A stretch of DNA of 64,000 nt, taken from Ganoderma boninense (lineage: Eukaryota > Basidiomycota > Agaricomycetes > Polyporales > Polyporaceae). The stretch's first letter is position 1. The number at the start of each line of letters is the position of its first letter. Of this stretch, positions 23,311 through 32,883 are shown piece by piece. The position numbers and the translations under genes were made by a program. The notes below the pieces were generated by a model, which saw only the letters and a list, made by a program, of their open reading frames with translations, searched no databases and was not told the DNA's origin. The stretch is from contig CM035304.1 in assembly GCA_002900995.3 (NCBI GenBank), positions 665,498-729,497 of the forward strand, in the 5' to 3' direction.

Positions 23311-26300
23311 ACTGAGGAAGGTGCTATGGATCGGTCTACGCCTTGGGCGATGTAGGTATGTCAGTCGTTTGTCGGTGTTAGGGGGGAGTGTTGATAAGGG
23401 TGAACATAGGTCGGAAGGCGTGCGCGCCCACGAAACATGTCGAAGGACCTTATCGTCATCGCGGTGAGGAGCGGCGGGGGTGCTTTGATGGCAGTAAAGT
23501 TGTGGTAGACAGGAGTGATTGGTGGAAGGCCCGTTCGGTGGCGTGTCTGCCGGAGAACGTGTTTAATAACCCGTGTGACCTTCTAGGTTCCTGGGATAGT
23601 GTTCAAAGGCAGACTGTTGTACCTGTAGCATTGTAGGGGCGTGCGGAGGGTATATAATACAGCGAGCGACACATGTTCGTTTGGATGCGTCGTCGAAAGT
23701 GAACGGGCGTCAGTGCGAACAGTGGACTCGTCAGACCGTTGGATGAGGTGAACCACGGGAGATTTACCGTCTGCGTCCTGCGCTTATGGGGTTCCAACGA
23801 TATCAAGGTCCGAGAGTTGTCGTGTTACGATGCCAGTGTTGTAGGTAAGTGTGTCGTTTAAACAGTCGCTTGAGGGGGTGAAGTTCGCCAGATGAAGACG
23901 CACCTTTGCGGAGCTCGTGGTGAGGTGTGATACAGCTAATGCGACCCATTCCGTGACGGATGAGAATGCTGGGAAGTGCTGGGTGAATAAGATTGTTTGG
24001 GATGCCGATGGGGGTGTGCGTGGGGGGTGTTCGTGGATGGAAAGGTGGTAAGTGGGGTTGGACCGCTTGGTGTGCGTGGGTTGTGCGGTAGGGAGTCTGT
24101 ACGTTGGCCATAATGAGTCGAAGGCGCAAGAGTGTACAGCGAAGAAATAGGACCTGTAGAAGGACATGGCAACAGGGAGCAATGCATTACACCGACTGGA
24201 GGGTGGTGAGGTTTCGAGAAGGAACAGAGCGGCGAGGTTGCACTCAGCTCAAGTCTTCAACGGTGGCCCGCGTCCGGTCGGTGCGAGCTCCGGGTCTGTT
24301 TGGCCGCCTTCAAGCTTCGGGCCGACGCGGGTGCTTTCTAGGGTAGCCGCCCGTAGGTGTGGCGGTGCCTTGCGCGTACCAGGCGTCTACACCTTTCCGC
24401 CTCACCCACGGGGTCTCCCATACCGCTCATGGTGAAGGTCCATTGAGAAGGTGGAACTACACCTGTCGTATTGTAGGAGGAGGCTCGCGTGGGGCCTCGC
24501 GCGGTCGGGACTTCTGTGCTGCCAGACAATCTTGACCGTGATTAATTCATTTTCTCCGCCAGGTCGTTGGTCGCAGAACCACTGTGTCGCCTGACATGAC
24601 CTCCTCGACATGCCACCGGGGCAGAATTTTACATAGGAAGCTCCAGCCTGGCTGGACTCTCTAAGACCGTGGAACCGATACCTTTGAACGGAAATCTACG
24701 ACCTGAGTTGTGAGGGAGGAGGGCGGACAGGTTAGAGAGTACCGCTGTCTAGTACGCTACCACTGCCGCTTCTGCGGATCTTGCGCTCCACTCATTCACG
24801 ACAGCATCCCGCATACATGCACTCCGGCGGTCGCATTCGAGCACACGGACGGGTCTCGGATGCCGGAACATATTTCAACTAATCATGACACAGCCCCAGT
24901 TCACCAGTGCAATGAATGGGACCGGTCCTGTGGAGATCCGAGGAGGTCGAAAACATCGCCCGAAGTGCGATTTCATGGTAATGGCCCGTGCCATTCAATG
25001 GGCAGCCACTCAGCCCGAGCTCGTACGGCCGGTACGACCACCTCAACACTTCCGACGAGGTGTCCAGTCTACTAATCTGCCGTCAGATACGGTCGCGTCC
25101 CCCTCGCAGCTGCGTGACACGGGGATTTCGCAACTCGGAGTCCATAGGCGCCACCCCGACGGCGACCCACAGTCGCTTTCCCGCGACGCGGTTGTCTGGA
25201 AGGTATATCCGTGCCGTCAAAACGCACACGGACGGACTTTAGACAGCGTCCGGGACCATCGAGGAAGCCGGCAGTGAAGCGCTATAGCGCATTTTGTGGG
25301 CACACAGCGAGTAATTCGAGTATTACTCGACGGTATCATCTCGGGACGCGTGCTAACATGCCGTTCCACAATGCCTGATCGTGCTCGCGACGAACGCCGG
25401 TGATTTAGCGACGATCCGTCAAGTTTCAACACATCGCGCAAACGGCGATTTCATGGAAGTTCGAATCACGCGGCCAGCGAAGCCGGCCCTCGACGAGCAA
25501 TCTAGCCAGCGGAACACTTCGAACGAAGTGTGCGAGGCATGCACAAGTCATGCGGACTGTTCCGCGCCCCCGAGAGCCGTTGTCGAGTATAGCACTGCGG
25601 CGGTGCATGGACGTGCTCGGGAGACCACCGTGAACCCCCAAATGCGGAACACGGAGCCTTCTCGACTGGCGGGCGTACACAGGCTGACGCCGACGCCTCA
25701 AACACGAGCCGGGGAGAGAGATAGAGATGAAAACAACGCGCGCGGACGTTGTCCGGCGTGGGACAAGTGTCCCGCCCAGTCGGCAGAACCGGCACGGACG
25801 TACCACCTCCCTGAGCACGGCCCGGCAGCGCGACGGCCGCCTGCACACAACATATGCAACCGCGAAGGTCGCGTCTCAGCGCAAGAGAACAGGGAGAACG
25901 GGGATCACGCTGCCGGGATGGTACGCGGTCCTGGATTATAGCTGGAGGCGCGGCTCGAGCCGGCGGTAACCCGCAGCTCTACCCACCAAGCGACTTTGTG
26001 CCAAAACGAAGGTCGCCCCGGGCGAACCTGGAACGGCCGCCGTTGTGCTCGGAGCTGGTGGTCACGGCGAGTACTCGCGTTCGTCTCCCCTATGTTTGCC
26101 TTTGTGGTTTCTATCGGCGATGTTGGTACGCTCATGTGCGGTATATCGGTTTGGAATGTTGCTCAGATTGGTTCGTCGTCTGCAGACCTCCTCACTTCTC
26201 ACTTCTAGTAAGGCTCAGTATGGCTCTCGCTACGGCTAGATGGGCACAAACGGGAGGAAGTACCATCGTTGAAGTCTACTCCGGCTACATCAAGCTGCAG

Positions 26301-26741
26301 GGGGCGATTTCGTGCAACCGTCTTGAATATGGCCACATGGACTGCACTTCATTCGCAGGTCCTGTTGTATTGTTGGAGGTGTACCTTCCGAACTGTGGTG
26401 TGCGCACCGGTATTGACGTTCTCTTGAAGGCGTGTATCCTGAGAGGTTGTAGGCAGAGGCCAGCCAACGTGCGTCGTTGACGCGTGACGCGCTGAACAAA
26501 GGGGCGGCTAGAAAGGACAGAATAGTGATCGTCAGAACGGACTGCCCGATGAGCAGCTTGGAGCGCTCAGGACACAGTGCCTCAGCTCCCTGAAGGAACT
26601 CGTTGGCAACAAAAATGCGTCCGAGCAACGTGAGTGTGAGCGTTACGCCACGTCGCGGCCAGCAGAGAACGATGTGGCCATCACTATGCCGGGTGGACCG
26701 TGTGGACCACGATGGTGCCGTTTTGGAGTGGATGAGGAGAA

Positions 26742-27071
26742 AATAAATAGGACGTTTAATACAACGACGTGCATGCGCGTACCAGTGTACCTGAACGGCC
26801 AGTACTGTACAACAATCAAGAAGAGCAGTGGATGGGAGGGGGGCATGTAGTATAAATAGCCTACGACGGTGACATAAATATGGTGTGCATGGGGTGGCAT
26901 AGGATCGTGTGCGAGTGACGATGACAGTAGGTTGTACATATGTATACGACGACTGACTGCCGTCGATAAATATGGAGCGACGAGGAGTACATGGCAAGAC
27001 GTATACGAGGATCGTTTGCCATTGATAAATATGAGGGAGAGGAGTGCATAACAGGACGCGGCGAATAAATA
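26742..27071 (-). promoter_or_regulatory. Array of UAUUUAU words in the R1 3' flank
   Basis: On the transcribed (minus) strand, TATTTAT words occur at about 27071-27064, 27032-27025, 26973-26966, 26881-26874 and 26749-26742, starting 140 nt past the R1 stop. They resemble AU-rich or poly(A)-control elements. Function is inference. Confidence 0.4.
26942..27059 (+). repeat. Two imperfect 59-bp direct repeats
   Basis: Copies start GTATACGACGA at 26942 and GTATACGAGGA at 27001. Each carries TGCC, then GATAAATATG, then AGGAGT.CAT and CA.GAC at matching offsets. Confidence 0.65.
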
Positions 27072-27211
27072 TGTGGGGGCGGTGGGTCCGAAGGAGAACG
27101 CGAGTGAAGGGGTTGAACGTGACTACCGGATACTAATGTCGCATGGGTGTCAGCGTAGAAGGCTGGAGGGAAGGGTCGTTGTCGCGATCACAAATGTCGG
27201 TGATTAGTGGG

Positions 27212-30200
27212 TCAGCCTAGGCAGACTGAGCATGCTGTGGCCGACGTGTAAGACGACATTGGCGAGTCGGGGCGGTGAACGGACGAGGTGGCGCAGGTGT
27301 CGTGATCATCAGAGGGGGGAGTAGGATACATTGAGAGAGCAGGAAGAGGACGCTCGGGAGATGTGTCGTCATCGTCTGACTGAATCGCCGTAAGCGGCGG
27401 TGTATCGTCATTGTCGTCCGTTTGTTCGCTGGCAGGGCTGGATGGGGGTGCCTTTGGTTCGAGACCAAACTGGATAGGGTACGTGGCGGGTTTCGTTCGC
27501 AGGTAGTACATGCCTGTCTTCAGGCCTGCTCCCCAGCCATAGAAGTGCATAGACGTCTATGATAGGCTTGCTTTAGCTGCATCTGTGTGGAGGTTACGGG
27601 GTGCGACACTTACCAGCTTTTTGTATGTGGGATCTGCCATGTAGATCGACATGCTTTGGCTCTGGCATATGAACGGACCGCGGCTTGCAGCGAGGTCAAT
27701 AATACTCTTTTGCGACATCTCCCAGGCAGTCTTGTACAAGTCCTTCAGCTCGGTCGGTATGTCGGGGATATCCTGGATGGAGCCTACGACATGGTGAAGG
27801 AGTGAAATGAGCCCGAGGGACAGGATGAACTTACCATGGTTCCGAATCAGTTGCTGCCGGATATCGTCGTTCCAGAGGTCGCAAATGATGAGGTCACGTA
27901 TCAGCCACTTGTTAATGATCTGGCACTCGATCCCTAGTCCTCTGCGCACGTAAACATTGCTGGATCGACGTCTGAGTTAACGATTGGGATCCTAAAGGAT
28001 CCATGCAAACGCACCTTATATACGGGTCCACCCCGTCATTCACGCCGGTGATTTGAGAGGTCGAGGACGTGGGCATTTGAGCGGTGAGAAGAGAGTTGCG
28101 TAAACCGTACTTGCTGATGCGTGTCTTGAGAGCGGCCCAGTCGTATCTACCCGAAGGCCGTTTTGACCAGAGATCAAATTGTAGCTGTAGGGAGGAGGCG
28201 GGGCTACCTTCCCATGCGGGGTATGGGCCGTGCGTACTGGCGAGGTCGCAGCTTGCTTCGATGGCCGCGTGGTATACTGTCTCGGAGATGGCAGTACTCA
28301 GTCGCCGGGCATCCACGGAGTCGAATGGTAGGCGAGAAATCTGGAAGAGGTTGGCAAGGCCCTGGAGGCCGACCCCGATCGGCCGTGATTGCGTGGCAGA
28401 TTTCCGGGCTGCTTCTGTGGGGTAGTAGTTTAGGTCGATGATCCTGTCGGTGTTTCTGACGACCGCTTTGGCTACGCGATGGAGGGTAGCGAAGTCGAAC
28501 TCGTGCGTTGGCGTGACGAAGGAGGGTAGGACTAGAGATGCCAAGGTGCAAACTGCCGTTTCAGTGGGGGAAATATGTTGCATGATTTCCGTGCATAAAT
28601 TGCTGCTATTAATGACCCCGATGTTGCGCTGATTGCTTTTGCCTGCGCGAACATCAACGTTTGTATGCGGCTCTGCAAAGCATACTGAATGTGACTTACT
28701 ATTGATCGTGTCGCGGTAGATGATGAAAGGGGTCCCAGTTTCGATTTGTTGTTGGATGATTCGATACCAGACGTCTCGGGCCGGGATGACGAGGCGGGCG
28801 GTACCTTGGCGTTCATAGCGGCAGTACGCACTCTCGAAGTTGCTGCCATAGCAAGTGAGGAGCTGGGGGACGTCGACGGGGTCAAACAACGACCACCGTT
28901 CGTTGTCGCGAACTCGTTTCATACTGTTCGTTGGTCAGCGGAGGTGTTAGAATTGTCCGAGAGGGGCATGTGCACGTACAAAAGGTCGGGTATAGTGAGG
29001 CCAGTGAATATATGCCGGGTGCGCTTCTGCTCGAGGCCTGTATTGGCGCGTGCGTCGAGGAATTCGAGAATATCAGCATGCCAAGGAGCCACAAAGACTG
29101 CGGAGGCCGAGGCTCGGCCCGACCGAGACTGAGTTGTGTACACTGTGGTAGCATCGAAGAGACGCATGAGCGGAAGAAGGCCAGGCTGATGTGGGACTCG
29201 GTCTGTCCTGTAGTAGATGTAAGTCACCCGTATAGTAGTGGTTTTGTAAAGTGCTTACCTCGTTGCAGGGATGTTGTGAAGGTCTACCCCGACCCCGCCG
29301 TCGTGCATGAAGATCTTTGCAGTCTGTCGTAGGCCATCGAACATCGTTGTAGTTGATTCCGTGTTGAGAGCTTGCATGAAACAAGAGGCGAGCTGGGGGA
29401 AAGGTGTACCCGAGTTCTTGAGGGTAGGAGTGGCGTGGACGTAGAAGCCGCGGGACAGGAGGTCGTAGGTGTCGAATGCCGCGGTGAAGTCTGTGCCATG
29501 TAGCTGCAGTGCGGTCCGCATCCACATGAACTGCGGGCGTTCGATGACCACCCCTTCGTGCTTCAATAGATAGCTGCGCTCGAGCGACTTGAACATGAAG
29601 CTGCGCGGTCGTGAGAAGGTTAGTGATTCGGGTGTAAATGCACCACGCACTATGTCATCTCGGAGTCGCGTGAGTGTCGAATTGCAGAGTCTATGGCGTC
29701 CGCATTGCTCTGTACAGTGTTGACAAAGTCCGTATGAAAGAAGTTGGGGTGGTCTGGACGGCCCGGCCCCGCGCGTGAGGGGGGGCATGTATCTAAAGTG
29801 TGGATTGTGGACGTACCTTCGTGCATGTTGAGCACGAATCGTGAAAACGACTTGGGCGTGCGGCGATGGAGGGGTGCAATCGCGAGTCGGCCTGCCAGGA
29901 TGGCGTAATCGGGATGACGGTTGGTGGCATCTGCCGTACTCAGAGCGGTGAGGTCCTGCGAGGGCGATCAGATGACGTCGGGCCCGGAGACGGCGAAACG
30001 TTACCTGTATCTCAACTGTTGAAATATCGTCCGTTTTGCCCGCTTCGACCTGTTCCACGATGCTGAAGAGGGGTTAACTTGTACAGCCACTGGGGGGGGA
30101 ATAGAACTGGGCCCGTCACCTGTTGAGATCGAGTCTATCGAGGTCGAGCTCGAATGTGTGCTGGATGATCGGTAGTGTTAGCGGGCAGTGTGTGTTCGGG

Positions 30201-30484
30201 AGATACATTCGGGTGGGGGTACCTTCAACAGAGAGGCGTGAAGCTGGAGGCCGTGGTCAGCTCATGGGGTTGCTTTCACGCCATGCAGATGCCTTACCTT
30301 GTCGCGGTAAAATGGTTCCTGCCTCCTGAGTGGCTGTTAGCAGAAGAGCGAAGGGGAGTATGCTCTAAGGACTGTACCCGTCTGGCGTGAGGACTATGAG
30401 TCAGTATAGCGCACCATAAGGCTGATTATATTGTGACATACCGCGCTTTCTGACCAGGGTGCTCTTTGAAAGATCAGTTATCAT
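27212..30484 (-). CDS. RNR1: Ribonucleotide reductase large (R1) subunit, 15 exons
   Basis: Class Ia RNR alpha subunit. Exons: 30484-30442, 30381-30378, 30325-30298, 30243-30223, 30160-30120, 30062-30005, 29955-29817, 29753-29651, 29600-29259, 29207-28980, 28923-28700, 28642-28015, 27959-27835, 27783-27614, 27556-27212; total 832 codons plus stop, all GT-AG. The N-terminus has a short ATP-cone-like KRDGRQEP. Active-site groups are present: LASCFM (Cys), NSSNLCTEI (Asn, Cys, Glu), AVCTLAS (Cys), PTSSTSQI, the radical-transfer pair GMYYLR, and a C-terminal Cys-x-x-Cys (CSVCLG). The region of specificity loop 2 is unusual: the common GGNKRPGAF is replaced by SRSGRASAS, although a Gln and Arg remain at the expected spacing. 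About 70 residues before the CxxC are low-complexity Ser/Pro/Asp. Convergent with RepHel. Confidence 0.9.
30378..30381 (-). other. RNR1: 4-nt microexon of the R1 gene
   Basis: The sequence ACGG is bounded by CAG upstream and GTACAG downstream on the minus strand. Including it joins AAG-CGC-G to GAGGCAGG and restores KRDGR, the conserved start of the ATP-cone. Direct splicing of the flanking exons loses the frame. Confidence 0.6.
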
Positions 30485-31597
30485 GATGCTGCAGGTGAGG
30501 GCCTTGAGGGGCAGGGGCGATTTGCCTGGTAGGTGTGTGCCGTCGGCCTTTTATGTGGTTGCGCGAAGTATGCACCATGATCGGTCACCCTGGGCAGTGA
30601 GTTGGATGGTGTGGTTTGGCTGGCCGTCTGTTGCCTAGCGCCCCTGTAGGGAAACTTTGTGTGATTAGAGGTATTCCGTAGGCTCCATGGCCCGAATGCT
30701 GGGAATTGGGTATCAGGAGGTACCGGCATGAGTCATGAGGCAGTTTCGAAACGCCTGCGAGTCAGTAGAGGGAGGACAAAGACAGACTGTTTGGTATGAC
30801 CGTGCCTTGCACGATTGCGGCAGAGCGCATCTCGATGGACGGGTAGCACGAACCGGAGTACTAATGCTCACATGCTAGTCGTTGCGATGTCACTTGCGAC
30901 GACATGTGCTTTGGCCTCCTGTGTGCCTTTGCGCATACGATCATTCTACTAGGACAAGACTTCGAGGGAGGCGGGACACGGTTCTGTGGAAAGGACTACC
31001 GGCGTGTCGAGGTGAGATGGTGCGCGCGACGAGATGACGGCAGATCTCTGCTGGCTAGAGAATAATTTGGACAAATTGGCTTGGTTGCTAGATTGCCAGT
31101 GTCTGTGCAAAGTAGTGTGCCAAGGAGCGAGACGTCGGGGGCCGTCGCTGGTCTGAGAAGTGTGGAGTCTACTGTGATGGAGCCGTATGCTGCGCTGCAC
31201 AGTAGGCGCAGGACGAGCTGAATATCCAATGTAGCACCGTGCACGTACCTCTGAAGTGTCGTTGTGAGATTTGAGGTGGTGGTCGAAGCTGTGAGGTCCC
31301 TCTGGGCTTCCGACATCCTGTGAAAGGCGCCGAAGCGTGGGAAGTGCGTGGTCACTACGTAACCAGGGCTAAGTCTACCACCCCGCTGCTCAGTCATTAG
31401 TGGATTGCGGTACCTGCATTGGTCGACTACGGTAGTGAGTGGTGGAGATTTCGTCTATAACAGGTACGTACGTGGACTTGGCAGAGTGCATTTCGTTTGT
31501 GACGGACGGCGATGTTGAGACATTCCGGGTGGGCGTCGGCCTTGGGTCTAAAACTGGCCCTTTGGTCTGGTACGCTCCCCGTATCACCACAGTCAGT
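30485..31597. other. Intergenic between R1 and the nucleotidyltransferase-like gene
   Basis: No gene seen. The 5' side of R1 must hold its promoter. The only clear structure is a hairpin at 30878-30903. An open frame extends the downstream gene to a Met at 31439, which I do not favour. Confidence 0.45.
30878..30903. other. 10-bp stem hairpin, 6-nt loop
   Basis: Arms GTCGTTGCGA and TTGCGACGAC pair over 10 positions with two G-T wobbles around TGTCAC. It lies beyond R1 on the Helitron 3' side, but no CTRR follows within about 12 nt, so it does not qualify as a Helitron end. Confidence 0.45.
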
Positions 31598-32883
31598 ATG
31601 TCCCAGGTTTCTGCCTTTGAACTTTTCCTTCTTGCTGCAGACCCCTCTACGCTGTCCTTCATATTCGACCGGCTAACCGTACATCAAGTCTTCCGGATGT
31701 ACAGGGTCAGCCTGCGAGTATACGTGGTTGTTTACCACTACGTTCGCCTGGCTTGGTCTGTCAAGACCTTTCTTGACCGTTGGTTTGGCCTCGGTGGAAA
31801 CGTGGAGGTCATGGAGATGCTTGAGGACTGTTCTGCCATCATTTCGGGCTCCACTGTCCTCCAGTTCCTGTCCCGTTCCGCTCCTGATCCCAACAGTGAT
31901 CTGGACATCTTCGTCCCTCTGGAGGGGTTGCTCAGGTTCGGTCGATGGCTTCAAGAGATGGGTTACTCCTACAAGCCCCGCGGAGGAGGTCCGCTCACTT
32001 CATTCGATGCTGCAGCCCTGACTCTTCCTGTCCGCTGGAGCTGTGGGCATCATGGACCGTCGACGTCGGACCCTCTTGCCTTCCGGCGGCCCTTCGAAGT
32101 ATTCGACTTCGTAGACGAGGCAGATCGCCCCGAGTCTGTGCAGCGGTCACGCTCGCCTCGTCTACAGTTGATTGCTGTTGTTGGTGACCCTAGGAAGCAT
32201 GTCCTGACCTTCCACTCCAGTACATCACATCTTTGCGACTGATGACTCTGATATGGACGGGCTGATGCGTCGGTAGCAGTAGCCATGAACTACATCACGA
32301 GCAAGAACGTTGTGTCGCTATTCCCGACGTCGACGCTGTCATTGCAGCGCTCGTGGGTCTGTCGGACATGTCGTGGCGAGGGTGCGGGAGTCTACCAGGC
32401 CACAGAAGCCTGGCGCCGGAAGTACACAGAGCGGGGGTTCTCCATAGTCGGTGAACCCGGGTGGAAGGTTGAAGAAGAGCCTGGAGAGTTGTGCGCAGAT
32501 CGTTGGACCGGAGATTCGTGGTGCTGGACTCTTGAGTTTGATCGTGAACGTAAGTGTGTCCTCGACTCGCGCTGTGGGTTTAGCGGTTCACTGTCGCCGC
32601 CATAGCATTTTTCGTTCGCTCGTCGAAAGATGTGGACCCGCATGCTCTTGACCGGGCGATCAAGTTCCAGATCATCACAGCCGCTCGGGGACCGGTTACG
32701 TCCCATTGCTACATGAACATTGCTCCCCCCTTCACGATCAGGTGAGCGTCGCATGCATTGATGGGAAGCTTGCATTGATGGATATACTTGCATAGTGCGT
32801 TTGCTGTCACGGGGCAGTTCGAGTACGCCGAGCCGTGGTCCTACGGGGGAACATTAGAGACCGTTGCAGCCTTCGGCGTGTGA
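31598..32883 (+). CDS. Nucleotidyltransferase-fold-like hypothetical protein
   Basis: Intact four-exon gene: 31598-32219, 32283-32549, 32606-32741, 32796-32883, 370 codons plus stop, GT-AG introns. The N-terminal part (FIFDRLTVHQVFRMYRVS) is F-box-like. It is followed by a nucleotidyltransferase-like signature ISGSTVLQFL..NSDLDIFVP, with the Gly-Ser and paired Asp typical of that fold. The remainder (FHST MNYITSKNVVSLFP, RKYTERGFSIV) matches an expanded agaricomycete family of unknown role as I remember it. I start at the Met at 31598 (MSQVSAFELFLLA); an in-frame Met at 31439 is possible. A third catalytic acid is not evident, so enzymatic activity is doubtful. Confidence 0.75.

Larger units (their letters stand above)
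23311..27211. other. Long gene-free interval between RepHel and R1
   Basis: No gene recognised. RepHel and R1 are convergent across it. From 23311 to about 24200 and from about 26460 to 27211 the plus strand is G-rich, like the flanking genes. Between about 24200 and 26460 composition shifts toward C and balanced GC, with open frames lacking any domain; this may be a separate inserted or older segment. A word GCGATTTCATGG occurs at about 24967 and 25445, suggesting an old internal duplication. The R1 3' flank holds AU-rich words and a 59-bp repeat, listed separately. Confidence 0.45.
15047..30484 (+). mobile_element. Putative large Helitron carrying both RNR subunits (core extent only)
   Basis: Core block made of the R2 gene (minus), RepHel (plus) and R1 gene (minus). 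Helitrons are rolling-circle DNA transposons that often pick up host genes. The grouping rests on position, the shared R2-RepHel promoter interval, complete R1 and R2 splice forms, and a plus-strand G excess that does not follow coding direction. I did not find a 5' TC end or a 3' hairpin followed by CTRR that would fix the borders. On composition the element might reach from about 13.6 to 31.4 kb. The alternative is a Helitron inserted between two neighbouring host RNR genes. Confidence 0.5.

Noticed and set aside
25381..25941. Long GC-rich frames at 24.7-26.5 kb
   Set aside because: Several frames are open at once on both strands because the DNA is GC-rich; no motif or splice structure supports any of them.
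15047..30484. RNR pair as an endogenised giant-virus segment
   Set aside because: Both genes have many spliceosomal introns with fungal lengths and sites, the neighbour is a Helitron transposase, and no capsid, packaging or viral polymerase gene is present.
30940..30955. CTAG after a small TGTGC/GCGCA hairpin as the Helitron 3' end
   Set aside because: The stem is only five pairs with a wobble, and the base after CTAG is G, whereas Helitrons insert before T. Not good enough to set a border.
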